A DNA stretch of 64,000 nucleotides from Taibaiella sp. (GTDB lineage: Bacteria > Bacteroidota > Bacteroidia > Chitinophagales > Chitinophagaceae). The translations under genes were made by a program, and so were the position numbers. Each line of letters begins with the position of its first letter. Positions within the stretch are counted from its first letter, which is position 1. Of the stretch, positions 53,876 to 62,847 are shown in pieces. The stretch is taken from the NCBI GenBank assembly GCA_013815385.1, contig JACDGL010000003.1, positions 124,001-188,000 on the forward strand. The letters are read 5' to 3'. The notes beneath the pieces are model-generated. The model did no database searches, was not told the origin of the DNA, and worked only from the letters and a program-made list of their open reading frames with translations.

Positions 53876-54571
53876 ATGGCCAAAAAGAAGAGGCATATTA
53901 TAAAAATAATACTGCTGCTTATTACTCTTATTGCACTTTTGTTTGCCGCAGGCTATACTTATTACATAAAAAGTGCAACAAAGCCGGTAAACGATACCAT
54001 GCTCAGCGCCATGCGGGAAAGGAATAATAACGCCTGGAACAAGGATACTATCCTTTCCTGTGTTAAAATACTTCGTTCGGGCGACCTGATAGTGCGTACC
54101 GGGATAGATGTAACCAGCTATGGACTATCCCGCATGAACGCATTAGACAAAACCTATTCGCACTGCGGGCTGGTAATGATAGAAAATGGCTATCCTTTTA
54201 TTTACCACAGCATAGGAGGGGAGGATAATCCTGATGCAACACTAAGACGCGATTCTGTCCGTTTCTTCCTGTCCCCGCGCAATAACTTCGGGTTCGGCAT
54301 AGTACGATATGATCTGGATACAAGCCAGATAGCGCGGCTAAGTACCGTTGTAAAAAGATACTATGCAGAGAAAAGAAAATTTGATCTGGATTTTGACCTG
54401 GATACTGATGATAAACTATACTGTGCAGAATTTGTGTACAAGGCAGTTAATGAGGCAACAAAAGAACCCTACCTGCAACCCATCTCTTTTTTTGGGCATA
54501 AGTATATAGGAGTGGATAACCTGTATATGAATAAGCATGCCAGTATGATTTGTCAGGTAAAATTTAAATAA
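53876..54571 (+). CDS. YiiX/YebB-like permuted NlpC/P60 hydrolase
   Basis: 231 residues. An N-terminal membrane helix (IIKIILLLITLIALLFAAGYTYYI) would anchor it in the inner membrane with the enzyme in the periplasm. The circularly permuted NlpC/P60 papain-like fold shows His96 in TYSHCGLVMIE and Cys183 in LYCAEFVYKAVNE as the catalytic pair. The substrate may be a peptide, an amide or a lipid; permuted members also include acyltransferases, so the reaction is open. The start ATG is set by the promoter box. A DUF4878 lipoprotein gene follows 32 bases later, possibly co-transcribed. Confidence 0.85.
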   Translation: MAKKKRHIIKIILLLITLIALLFAAGYTYYIKSATKPVNDTMLSAMRERNNNAWNKDTILSCVKILRSGDLIVRTGIDVTSYGLSRMNALDKTYSHCGLVMIENGYPFIYHSIGGEDNPDATLRRDSVRFFLSPRNNFGFGIVRYDLDTSQIARLSTVVKRYYAEKRKFDLDFDLDTDDKLYCAEFVYKAVNEATKEPYLQPISFFGHKYIGVDNLYMNKHASMICQVKFK

Positions 54572-54603
54572 TAACTTTACCCCCATAATAAAAGGTATAT
54601 ACC

Positions 54604-55119
54604 ATGAATAAAAAAATATTGTCTTTTGTAGTGCTTATAGCTGTGGCCATCACTTTTACTGCATGCAACCAAAATTCTCCTAAGGTTGTAGCCAAGAAAT
54701 GGCTGAACAGCTTTTACCATATGGACTATGATGCTGCAAAGCCATTATCTACAGATGAGACCAAGAAAATGATCTCTTTCCTGCAGCAGATAAGCATTAA
54801 GACATCTGACTCTGACAAAAAACAAATGCAGTCTATAAAAATCGATATCAAGGATGTAAAGGAAGATGGTGACAAAGCTACCGTTATGTACCTGACCTCT
54901 AATACCGATAAGCAGCAGCCGCTGCACCTTATAAAGCAAAGCGGCAAGTGGCTGGTACAATGGACCAAGCAGGACCAGATGGAAGGCGATATGCCAACAG
55001 ACAGCAGCGATACTACCAATACTACCGGCGACCAGCCCATGATAACAGATACAACTGCCGGAGCTAAGGCAAACCCTGCATCAACCCCACAATCAGCAGA
55101 TACGATAATGTCAAAATAA
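54604..55119 (+). CDS. DUF4878-family lipoprotein
   Basis: 171 residues. The signal peptide ends in a lipobox FTAC with Cys21. The fold region (about 25-120) is of the NTF2-like DUF4878 type: SPKVVAKKWLNSFYHMDYDAAKPLSTDETKK, KATVMYLTSNTDK and LHLIKQSGKWLVQWTKQDQ. The last 45 residues are a Thr/Ser/Asp-rich unstructured tail. Role unknown; likely an outer-membrane or periplasmic lipoprotein. It follows the NlpC/P60-like gene and ends in a terminator. Confidence 0.8.
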   Translation: MNKKILSFVVLIAVAITFTACNQNSPKVVAKKWLNSFYHMDYDAAKPLSTDETKKMISFLQQISIKTSDSDKKQMQSIKIDIKDVKEDGDKATVMYLTSNTDKQQPLHLIKQSGKWLVQWTKQDQMEGDMPTDSSDTTNTTGDQPMITDTTAGAKANPASTPQSADTIMSK

Positions 55120-55140
55120 TTCGTTCCTTAAAAGTTTTAG

Positions 55141-55172
55141 AAGGCTACCAAACGGTAGCCTTTATTTTTATC
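55141..55172 (+). terminator. Intrinsic terminator of the DUF4878 gene
   Basis: AAGGCTACC (55141-55149) pairs with GGTAGCCTT (55154-55162) over a 4-base loop and is followed by TATTTTTAT. The T-tract runs into the -7 box of the next gene. Confidence 0.88.
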
Positions 55173-55176
55173 TTTA
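55169..55176 (+). promoter_or_regulatory. Likely -7 box of the SpmA-SpmB fusion gene
   Basis: TATCTTTA differs from TAnnTTTG only in the last base and ends 4 bases before the ATG at 55181. It overlaps the terminator tail of the previous gene. Confidence 0.4.
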
Positions 55177-55180
55177 GGCT

Positions 55181-56431
55181 ATGGCGCTCAATTATATCTG
55201 GATAGCATTTTTCCTTATTGGGTTTTCTGTAGCAATTTGTAAGGCCATCTTTCTGGGGCAAAGCGACCTGCTTTCCAACATGCTGAGCGGACTGTTTGAT
55301 AGTGCCAAGACCGGATTTGAAATCTCGCTGGGGCTAACGGGGATCATGTCTTTGTGGCTGGGTGTTATGAAAATAGGAGAAAGGGCAGGCGTAATCAATG
55401 TATTTGCCAGATCTGTAGCTCCTTTATTCCGCACCTTGTTCAAAGGGATACCTAAGGGCGATCCTGCCTACGGCAGCGTGATGATGAATTTATCGGCCAA
55501 TATGCTGGGACTGGATAACGCTGCTACCCCACTTGGCCTGAAGGCGATGAACGAGCTGCAGGAACTAAACCCGCAAAAGGATACGGCCAGTGATGCGCAA
55601 ATAATGTTTTTGGTATTGAATACTGCCGGCATAACACTGATACCAACTTCTGTGATAGCAATAAGGCAAACGATAGCTATGCAGCAACATGTAGCGAACT
55701 TTAATGCCGCCGATATTTTTCTCCCTACGCTTATAGCAACCTTTATTGCATTCCTATCCGGCATTATCATCGTTTCTATCTACCAGAGGATCAACATTTT
55801 TAAATGGCCTGTGCTCATTTTTGTGAGCGGCTTTTGCGGACTGATCGCACTGTTGCATTTTACTCTTTCCAGACTGCCTGCAGACCGGGTAAATACCATT
55901 ATTGGTGCCATAGGCAGCGGGGTAATCCTATTCATTATTATACTGTTCATTACCGCAGGAGCTCTTAAAAAACAGAACGTATATGACAACTTTATAGAAG
56001 GGGCCAAAGATGGCTTTAATGTGGCGATCCGTATCATACCCTACCTGGTAGCCATGCTGGCAGCTATCAGTGTATTCCGTACATCAGGGTGTATGGATTA
56101 TATCGTAAATGGTATTGGGCACCTGGTAGCTATGTGTGGGTTGAACACAGAGTTTGTACCTACCTTACCAATAGCTTTCATGAAACCACTGAGCGGCAGC
56201 GGCGCGCGCGGGCTGATGGTAGATGTAATGAAAACTTATGGTGTGGGTTCCTTCCAGGGCAAGCTGGCAGCTATTATACAAGGCTCTACCGAAACTACCT
56301 TTTATGTACTGGCCGTGTACTTTGGGAGTGTGCAGATAAAGAATATCCGACATGCCCTTGTATGTGGGCTTATTGCAGATTTTATGGGGCTCCTGGGCGC
56401 TATACTGGTCGGGTATGCTTTCTTTAAATGA
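55181..56431 (+). CDS. SpmA-SpmB fusion, nucleoside-recognition (Gate) domain membrane protein
   Basis: 416 residues with about eight membrane helices. The N-terminal half resembles SpmA (SAKTGFEISLGLTGIMSLWLGVMKIGERAGVI, NMLGLDNAATPLGLKAMNELQ) and the C-terminal half SpmB (EGAKDGFNVAIRIIPYLVAMLAAISVFRTSGCMD, MKPLSGSGARGLMVDV, GSTETTFYVLAVYFGSV). Bacillus has these as two proteins acting in spore core dehydration; here they are fused in a non-sporulating lineage, a known form in Bacteroidota. The transported molecule is unknown. A LOG-family gene is convergent at 56440. Confidence 0.88.
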   Translation: MALNYIWIAFFLIGFSVAICKAIFLGQSDLLSNMLSGLFDSAKTGFEISLGLTGIMSLWLGVMKIGERAGVINVFARSVAPLFRTLFKGIPKGDPAYGSVMMNLSANMLGLDNAATPLGLKAMNELQELNPQKDTASDAQIMFLVLNTAGITLIPTSVIAIRQTIAMQQHVANFNAADIFLPTLIATFIAFLSGIIIVSIYQRINIFKWPVLIFVSGFCGLIALLHFTLSRLPADRVNTIIGAIGSGVILFIIILFITAGALKKQNVYDNFIEGAKDGFNVAIRIIPYLVAMLAAISVFRTSGCMDYIVNGIGHLVAMCGLNTEFVPTLPIAFMKPLSGSGARGLMVDVMKTYGVGSFQGKLAAIIQGSTETTFYVLAVYFGSVQIKNIRHALVCGLIADFMGLLGAILVGYAFFK

Positions 56432-56439
56432 TGGGTATC

Positions 56440-57021
56440 TCAAGTAGTTTCTTCCTCTATCTGGTTTGTGGTAGGAGGCGCAATATAATTGGTCATTTGC
56501 TCCAGCAGGTCACTTATATCATCGCTGGTAAGCAACATAGAGCGGGTAAATTCATTCAGGAACCCTTCCTGTACCATATTATCACATAACGCTTTCAGCG
56601 CCTCATAATATCCGTTTACATTCAGCAGGCCCACAGGCTTACTATGCAATCCCATCTGTGCCCAGGTAAGCATTTCAAACATTTCCTCCATAGTACCCCA
56701 CCCGCCGGGCAGTATCATTACTGCATCGCTAAGCTCGTGCATTTTAAGCTTCCGCTCATGCATGGTAGCCACTATTATCAGCTCTGTAAGTCCTGTATGT
56801 GTTATTTCAACTGTTTGTAAAAATGAAGGCATTATACCTGTTATCTTTCCCTCATTTGCCAGCACCCCATCTGCTACGGCACCCATCAGCCCTATTTTAG
56901 CACCGCCATAAATAACCTCGAATCCTTTAGCTGCCAATGTATTGCCTACCTCTAATGCCACCTCGTAATGCAGCGGATCATACCCATTGCTGGCACCGCA
57001 AAAAACTGCAATCTTCTTCAT
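56440..57021 (-). CDS. LOG-family (TIGR00730) nucleotide 5'-monophosphate phosphoribohydrolase
   Basis: 193 residues. The Rossmann-type fold starts with IAVFCGASNG and holds the family motif PGGWGTMEEMFEMLTWAQMGLHSKPVGLLN (about 105-134), where the PGGxGTxxE residues are the active site. A second motif is YGGAKIGLMGAVADGVL. Members split nucleoside monophosphates at the glycosidic bond (cytokinin activation in plants, nucleotide salvage or stress roles in bacteria). A small hypothetical gene lies 30 bases upstream on the same strand. Confidence 0.9.
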   Translation of the reverse strand: MKKIAVFCGASNGYDPLHYEVALEVGNTLAAKGFEVIYGGAKIGLMGAVADGVLANEGKITGIMPSFLQTVEITHTGLTELIIVATMHERKLKMHELSDAVMILPGGWGTMEEMFEMLTWAQMGLHSKPVGLLNVNGYYEALKALCDNMVQEGFLNEFTRSMLLTSDDISDLLEQMTNYIAPPTTNQIEEETT

Positions 57022-57051
57022 AAATATTATATAACTGGTCTAAGATACATT

Positions 57052-57345
57052 TTACCTGTACACTGCAGAAGGTGTAACCAGCGCTTCTACCAATATGCCT
57101 GCTAATGTAAATATACCAGACTTTTTCGGTGCCAGAGTAGCGCCGTTACTATCTATGGGAAATACGCTGGGTAATTTTACCATTGGCAATGATGCGGCGC
57201 TTCCCCGTAGACTTGCGCTGTATTTATGAAAGCTGCTGGCTACTTCATCGCGGTTAAGCGCAAGCATGATACCGGAATATAGGAGTAATGCCCAAAGCAT
57301 GGACTTACCGGCGAATGCCATTCTACGTAAAAAGCATTTTTTCAT
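57052..57345 (-). CDS. Small hypothetical membrane-anchored protein
   Basis: 97 residues. The N-terminus has a Lys/Arg-rich start (MKKCFLRRM) and a hydrophobic helix (MLWALLLYSGIMLAL); the rest is polar with no recognisable domain. It lies 30 bases upstream of the LOG-family gene on the same strand. Spacing and a plausible signal anchor support it, but no family was recognised, and the reading frame could be spurious. Confidence 0.45.
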   Translation of the reverse strand: MKKCFLRRMAFAGKSMLWALLLYSGIMLALNRDEVASSFHKYSASLRGSAASLPMVKLPSVFPIDSNGATLAPKKSGIFTLAGILVEALVTPSAVYR

Positions 57346-57436
57346 AGTTGCCCGTTTGATCTATAAAATTAAGCTTCCTTACATTAAGTTGTATTCTTTT
57401 ATTATACAAGATCATCCCCCTAAACGCGGCATTTTT

Positions 57437-59962
57437 CTATTGCTTTACCAGCCTGGCAGTTTTATTATCGTATACTATCCAGTATAAACCTGCCGGCCAT
57501 GCGCGTGTATCTATTTGCATTACGGATGAATTGGGCGCCTCTACTTCTGTTACTAATTGTCCTGTAGTATTGTAAACAGATATTTTAGCCGATCCGAAAC
57601 CGGCCTTATCCGTCATGGTGATAAATACTGAATTGGTTGCGGGATTAGGATACACTACCAGCCTGGCAGCTTCGTTGCTGAAATACGCGACCCCGGACGG
57701 CCCTGTTACCAGACCCATCTTCATGGCATTCCCAAAACTGGTGACCCACATCTCATTTTGGTTATATGGGTTAAAATAAACTCGTTCAGGCTGTCGGAAA
57801 GGATAGCTGTTAACCAAAGTAAAGGTTGGTGATGCAGCATTGATATTGCCGGACATCCACAAGCCTTGCGTTTCTGTAGTAAGGTATGCCTGTGTTGTAG
57901 TTTGAGGATTGATGGTAACTGAGGTAACCCGGTCAAATTGCGCAGCCGTAAGCTTCGTCCATGCAGCGCCACGGTTGGTGGTCCTGTACAAACCGCCTTG
58001 ACCACTTGCGGTGCTGCCCCAATTTGTAAACACAGCAGCATACCACGTGTTTTGCGTAGCATCCGTAGGGTCTACCACAATGTCTTTTGTCCAGTAATGC
58101 ATGTTTGCATCGCTGACATCCGTCCAACTACTGGTGGAGGGGTTATATAAGAATACGCCCGAACTTGCAGTGAACTGACTGCTTGTATTGATCCGCCCTG
58201 AATAGGTACACAATACCTTTCCATCCTTCAGCACTACAATGCTGGCCGGATGCCCTTCTGTGCGCGGAGGCGCAGGCAATACCGTCCAGGTGCTGGCCGC
58301 ATGCGCACTCAGGTTGCTGGTCATCCATATACCACCTGATGAGCCGGTACCGGCATGATTAATAACGCTTGCATACATTTTATTAGAATCGTTCGGATCA
58401 ATTGCAATCCAGAAAACAGGGTGTCCAAAGCTATGCAGCGTACTCCATGTAGCCCCGGCATTTGCAGAGAACATAATATTGCCACTGGCATCGTTGGCAT
58501 CTAACTGCGCATCCTTAAGCCGGGTGCTTTGATACATATCATGTATACCGGATGTTGCAGCAAACATAGTACCTGCCGGAGTTTTAGCAATCCGGTATAT
58601 GGAATTAACACCCATACCGCTATAAGTATATCCCCACGACTTGCCACTATCACTACTCCGTATCCCACCTATATCACTGAATGCTGCCATCATATTGGTT
58701 GGGCTCTGCCAGTCTACCTGCCAGCAAGTGGTATTTTCCAATCCTATGGAGCGATAGGTTTGTTTCTGGGGCGTTGGCATATTTGCCACATGCTGGTCAG
58801 CTACATTTACATATGCCTGCTTCCAGTTTGCCCCGCCATCAGCGCTTACATGCACAAAGCTGTAATCACCAAACATTACCTTGTTTGAATTATAAGGCGC
58901 TACTGTAATACCAAAGCAACTTTCGCCCCAGCTCCATGCTTTATCACCTCCCTGCCCGCTCCAACCAGTAATGATATTTTGATTGTTTGCAGTCTTGAAT
59001 ACTTTATTCCATGTAGTACCGCCATCAGTAGATTTATAAACCAGGTTAGCGCTTAAGGCGTTGTCATGACCAGCGAGGTATATCGTGTTTATATCGTTCC
59101 ATGCCATGGCGGCATACATCACATAATCGTTGCTGAGCGTAATGCCTGCTGCTTTGGGTACCCAGGTACCATTGGCATTATCCATTGTATAGATACCCTT
59201 TGCAAGACCATAATAATCCCATGGCATCAAGCCTACATACGTGCTGCTGCCAGCGCTGGCGATGCATACAAAACGGGTAGTACTGCCTGCCTTAGCGCCC
59301 GCAAAGCTCCAGATAACCTGGCCTGGCAAAAGCCCGGAAGCTACCATAGGGCTGAAAGACATACCCCCGTTGGTAGAATAATATATACCCTGGTTAGTGC
59401 CAACGTAGATGTTCAGACTATCAAAGAAAACACCGCCCATGGTGATGCCACTGCCCATACTAGTAGCCGTAGCTATATTTTGAAAAGTGCCGCCCCCATC
59501 GTTACTGATAACAATGCTGCCATAGTAACCCATCACTAACTGGTTCTTATTTTTATAGTTTGCTGCCATACCATATACCTCTCCATTAGCAGCATTAAAG
59601 CCCGGAAGCTTTGTCCAGGTATTACCACCATCAGTTGTTTTTACAGGGTAGCCATTATTACCATCATTAAAATTGCTGTAGGCAACCATAGCATCATTCG
59701 TAAACTCATAGGTAGATACATTGAGTGCCTGTAGCTTGGTGAAATGAAGTTGTGTATAGGAATTGCCGAAATCGGTAGAATGAAACATTTCGCTCATATC
59801 GCAGGCAACGTAAAATTCATTATCGTTCGCCGGATTTATACGTGGGAAAAATAAAGCGCCACCCCCACCTATACCACGCGCGCTAAAGACTGCAGGCTGA
59901 GCAAATGAGAGAAGCCCATTGAATAGAACAAGGATGGCAAGGAAAGCATGTTTCAATTTCAT
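57437..59962 (-). CDS. Secreted GH74/BNR-type beta-propeller protein with T9SS type A domain
   Basis: 841 residues. A signal peptide ends near SFAQ. The body has many BNR/Asp-box-like repeats (TTDGGNTWTK, SNDGGGTFQN, STNGGMSFSP, STDGGTTWNK, SADGGANWKQ, TTNRGAAWTK), arranged like the two-propeller GH74 xyloglucanases and VPS10-like proteins. The acidic catalytic pair of GH74 could not be assigned safely, so enzyme activity is open. The C-terminal 85 residues are a type A T9SS sorting domain (VVYPNPATNSVFI, AGLYWIVYDNKTARLVKQ). Probably surface-exposed and involved in glycan use or adhesion. Single gene, divergent from the M1 peptidase gene. Confidence 0.82.
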   Translation of the reverse strand: MKLKHAFLAILVLFNGLLSFAQPAVFSARGIGGGGALFFPRINPANDNEFYVACDMSEMFHSTDFGNSYTQLHFTKLQALNVSTYEFTNDAMVAYSNFNDGNNGYPVKTTDGGNTWTKLPGFNAANGEVYGMAANYKNKNQLVMGYYGSIVISNDGGGTFQNIATATSMGSGITMGGVFFDSLNIYVGTNQGIYYSTNGGMSFSPMVASGLLPGQVIWSFAGAKAGSTTRFVCIASAGSSTYVGLMPWDYYGLAKGIYTMDNANGTWVPKAAGITLSNDYVMYAAMAWNDINTIYLAGHDNALSANLVYKSTDGGTTWNKVFKTANNQNIITGWSGQGGDKAWSWGESCFGITVAPYNSNKVMFGDYSFVHVSADGGANWKQAYVNVADQHVANMPTPQKQTYRSIGLENTTCWQVDWQSPTNMMAAFSDIGGIRSSDSGKSWGYTYSGMGVNSIYRIAKTPAGTMFAATSGIHDMYQSTRLKDAQLDANDASGNIMFSANAGATWSTLHSFGHPVFWIAIDPNDSNKMYASVINHAGTGSSGGIWMTSNLSAHAASTWTVLPAPPRTEGHPASIVVLKDGKVLCTYSGRINTSSQFTASSGVFLYNPSTSSWTDVSDANMHYWTKDIVVDPTDATQNTWYAAVFTNWGSTASGQGGLYRTTNRGAAWTKLTAAQFDRVTSVTINPQTTTQAYLTTETQGLWMSGNINAASPTFTLVNSYPFRQPERVYFNPYNQNEMWVTSFGNAMKMGLVTGPSGVAYFSNEAARLVVYPNPATNSVFITMTDKAGFGSAKISVYNTTGQLVTEVEAPNSSVMQIDTRAWPAGLYWIVYDNKTARLVKQ

Positions 59963-60067
59963 AATGCTGTGTTTGAGATCAATGTAAATTAATAATTTTT
60001 AATCTATCATCTATATTTTTATATAAAGGCGGTTATGCAAGTACTGTATCATCTATGTTAATATTCC

Positions 60068-60075
60068 TAAATTTG
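60068..60075 (+). promoter_or_regulatory. -7 promoter box of the M1 peptidase gene, 3 bases from the start codon
   Basis: TAAATTTG matches TAnnTTTG and ends 3 bases before the ATG at 60079. It lies inside the longer upstream reading frame and supports a leaderless message starting at 60079. Confidence 0.6.
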
Positions 60076-60078
60076 AGG

Positions 60079-62025
60079 ATGAATCTGAAATTATTATCCA
60101 GCGCCCTATTATTTTGTTTGGCTAACGCAGCTTATGGAGATAGCTTTAACCAATCATGCCAGGATGCTAAAACCAGGCTCTACAGAACTACAAAGACCAC
60201 CACAGTGGCCGATACAGCCGAGAATAACTATGACATCCAGTATCTGAAATTCAACATCACCCTTAGCAATACAAGTACTGCTGTAAGCGGGGATGTGACT
60301 ACAAGGGCTACCGTTACTGCAACTTCACTTCCCAAATATATTTTTGAACTGAATAGTGCACTTACTATTGACTCCTTTAAGCTGAATGGCATTTTGCAAA
60401 CAGTTACCACGTCAGGCACGCTGACCCGCACGGTTACGCTAACCACTGCGTTACCTTCCAGCACCCTGTTTACCGCGCAGGTTTATTATCATGGCACATC
60501 GCCTGCCGGCACTGGATTCTTTACACATGGTCTAAACCAAAGCACACTTTCCAGCGGTACACAGATCATGTACACATGCAGCGACCCCGACTGGGCAAGC
60601 GATTGGTGGCCCTGTAAATCTTCATTGCAGGATAAGATCGATTCGGTGGATATGTATGTAACAGTACCAAGTGGAACCAAAGCAGGGAGCAATGGATTGT
60701 TAGTATCCACTACCCCGATATCGGGTGGCTCACAATTTCACTGGAGGACCCATTACCCTATAGATTATTACCTGATATCAGTAGCGGTGGCGCCTTATGT
60801 AGACTATACTTATTACATGCACTTTACCGGCAGTACGGACTCCATGCCTGTACAAAATTTCTTTTATGATACGGCCACGTTTATGCCTTTGTATAAAAGC
60901 AATTTTGACACCACCGGATTGATCATAGACTACTTCTCGCAACTATATGGACGCTACCCATACTGGAAAGAAAAATATGGACACTGCTTCAGCAACCTGG
61001 GTGGCGGCATGGAGCACCAGACCATGACCACTATAGGCGTAACCCAAACACCGCTGATAGCCCACGAGCTAACACACCAATGGTTTGGTGATTGTGTTAC
61101 CTACGCGAGCTGGGCGGATATCTGGCTTAGCGAGGGTTTTGCGAGCTATGGAGAACAATTATTTGTAGAGCATTTCCAGGGTATCAATGCTGCTTATAAT
61201 TACCGGACAGCACGGTACAATACTGTTCTGAGCTCACCAACCGGCAGCGTATATGTAGATGACACCACCAGTGTTTACCGGATATTCGATGGCAGGCTTA
61301 CTTATTATAAAGGTGCTGCTGTAGTACACATGCTCCGGTTCATGGCCCCATCTGACAGTGTGTTTTTTAGTGTGCTAAAAACCTACCAGCAGACCTATGC
61401 TTACGGACAGGCGACCACTACCAAACTTAAGAACATAGTAGCTACCCTTTATAGCCGCAATATGGATACCTTCTTTAACCAGTGGGTATATGGCCAGGGG
61501 TACCCAACCTATGCGGTACAATATAACCAGATAGGTAATATCGTATATCTGCAAATAACCCAGACTACCTCTGATACTGCATCGGTAAAAGTATTTGCCA
61601 CTCCGCTGGAGCTACAATTAAGATCTGCAACTGGTGATACCGCGATCAAAGTATATAATAACCAGCCGGTACAACTCTATACTATAATGTGGGGCAAGGC
61701 GATAAACGGACTAAATGTAGATCCCAATAACTGGATCCTTAATAAAACCGGTGCCATCGTGAGAAATAATAATCTGGCGGCAAATACAATTGAAAATACC
61801 ATTACATCAGTATATCCTAATCCTGCAACAAATGAATGGCATATTGCTAATATTGCGCCACAAACCTTGCTGGTACTTATTGATATAAAAGGGAATACTG
61901 TGTGGAAACAAAATGTAACCGGCGATAGCATATCCATACCTGCAAATAAATTTACACCGGGCAACTACTTACTACAAATGTACCATGCAGGTAGCCACTC
62001 TACACTGAAGCTGGTAAAGCAGTAA
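60079..62025 (+). CDS. M1-family metallopeptidase with T9SS type A sorting domain
   Basis: 648 residues from ATG 60079, which gives a signal peptide (LLSSALLFCLANAAYG). The peptidase part (about 30-530) contains GGGMEHQTM, the substrate-recognition variant of GAMEN, and the zinc motif HELTH (329-333) followed by Glu352 in WLSEGF, an exact HEXXH-X18-E spacing. The enzyme should remove N-terminal residues from peptides outside the cell. The C-terminal 80 residues are a T9SS type A sorting domain (TSVYPNPATNEWHI, GNYLLQMYHAG). A TerC-family gene follows after 30 bases. Confidence 0.92.
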   Translation: MNLKLLSSALLFCLANAAYGDSFNQSCQDAKTRLYRTTKTTTVADTAENNYDIQYLKFNITLSNTSTAVSGDVTTRATVTATSLPKYIFELNSALTIDSFKLNGILQTVTTSGTLTRTVTLTTALPSSTLFTAQVYYHGTSPAGTGFFTHGLNQSTLSSGTQIMYTCSDPDWASDWWPCKSSLQDKIDSVDMYVTVPSGTKAGSNGLLVSTTPISGGSQFHWRTHYPIDYYLISVAVAPYVDYTYYMHFTGSTDSMPVQNFFYDTATFMPLYKSNFDTTGLIIDYFSQLYGRYPYWKEKYGHCFSNLGGGMEHQTMTTIGVTQTPLIAHELTHQWFGDCVTYASWADIWLSEGFASYGEQLFVEHFQGINAAYNYRTARYNTVLSSPTGSVYVDDTTSVYRIFDGRLTYYKGAAVVHMLRFMAPSDSVFFSVLKTYQQTYAYGQATTTKLKNIVATLYSRNMDTFFNQWVYGQGYPTYAVQYNQIGNIVYLQITQTTSDTASVKVFATPLELQLRSATGDTAIKVYNNQPVQLYTIMWGKAINGLNVDPNNWILNKTGAIVRNNNLAANTIENTITSVYPNPATNEWHIANIAPQTLLVLIDIKGNTVWKQNVTGDSISIPANKFTPGNYLLQMYHAGSHSTLKLVKQ

Positions 62026-62055
62026 ACTGTAACTTGCATTCAGCGCATATACTAA

Positions 62056-62847
62056 ATGGATATACAGGCACTCATTCATGAAATAATAAATAAGCCCACC
62101 GCCTCTATTGCTATAATAGTAAACCTGATACTGATAGAGAGCCTGCTGTCTGTAGATAATGCTGCTGTAATAGCTACCATGGTGCTGGACCTTAGCAGGG
62201 CACAAAGAGCTAAAGCGCTTAGCTATGGTATAGTGGGGGCATATATCTTCAGGGGATTGTGTCTTTTGTTTGCCTCGTTCCTGATAAAGATATGGTGGCT
62301 GAAACCGTTGGGTGGCCTGTACCTGATATACCTGTTTGTAAAATATTTTATTACCAAGGCTAAAGGCAGTAATAAACACGACCAGGTAGATAAACAAAAC
62401 AGCTGGTTCTATAATAAAATAATAAAAGCGGTAGGTCCATTTTGGGCCACTGTTCTGCTCGTAGAGGTAATGGACCTAGCCTTCTCCATAGACAATGTGT
62501 TTGCTGCTGTCGCGTTTACTGATAACATAGTGCTGGTGTGGATTGGCGTGTTCATTGGCATACTGGCAATGCGGCTGGTAGCCAAAGGATTTGTAACGCT
62601 GATGGAAAAATTTCCTTTCCTGGAAACATCTGCTTTTGTGGTGCTGGGGGTGCTTGGTTTTAAATTAGCAATATCGGTACTGGAGCATTTTTATCCGGCC
62701 AATGCATTTGCGAAATTTATGGGCGGGCATAATGCAGACTGGATGACGTCTATATTAACGGTAGGCATATTTGCTGTACCCTTAGGCACTTCGCTGCTTT
62801 TCAATTTTCCTGCACGGCATAAGCTACCTGAAAAAAAAGATCAATAA
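62056..62847 (+). CDS. TerC-family integral membrane protein
   Basis: 263 residues with about seven membrane helices. The two conserved acidic helix motifs are ESLLSVDNAAVIATMV near the start and EVMDLAFSIDNVFAAVAF near 140; these Asp/Asn residues bind metal in TerC/Alx transporters. Members export manganese or take part in tellurite resistance and secreted-protein metallation. The stop overlaps the convergent hflX stop region by 7 bases, leaving no space for a terminator. Confidence 0.9.
   Translation: MDIQALIHEIINKPTASIAIIVNLILIESLLSVDNAAVIATMVLDLSRAQRAKALSYGIVGAYIFRGLCLLFASFLIKIWWLKPLGGLYLIYLFVKYFITKAKGSNKHDQVDKQNSWFYNKIIKAVGPFWATVLLVEVMDLAFSIDNVFAAVAFTDNIVLVWIGVFIGILAMRLVAKGFVTLMEKFPFLETSAFVVLGVLGFKLAISVLEHFYPANAFAKFMGGHNADWMTSILTVGIFAVPLGTSLLFNFPARHKLPEKKDQ

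Noticed and set aside
55181-56431. Sporulation system suggested by SpmA/SpmB
   Set aside because: The fused form is known in non-sporulating Bacteroidota, and no other sporulation gene is present in the window.
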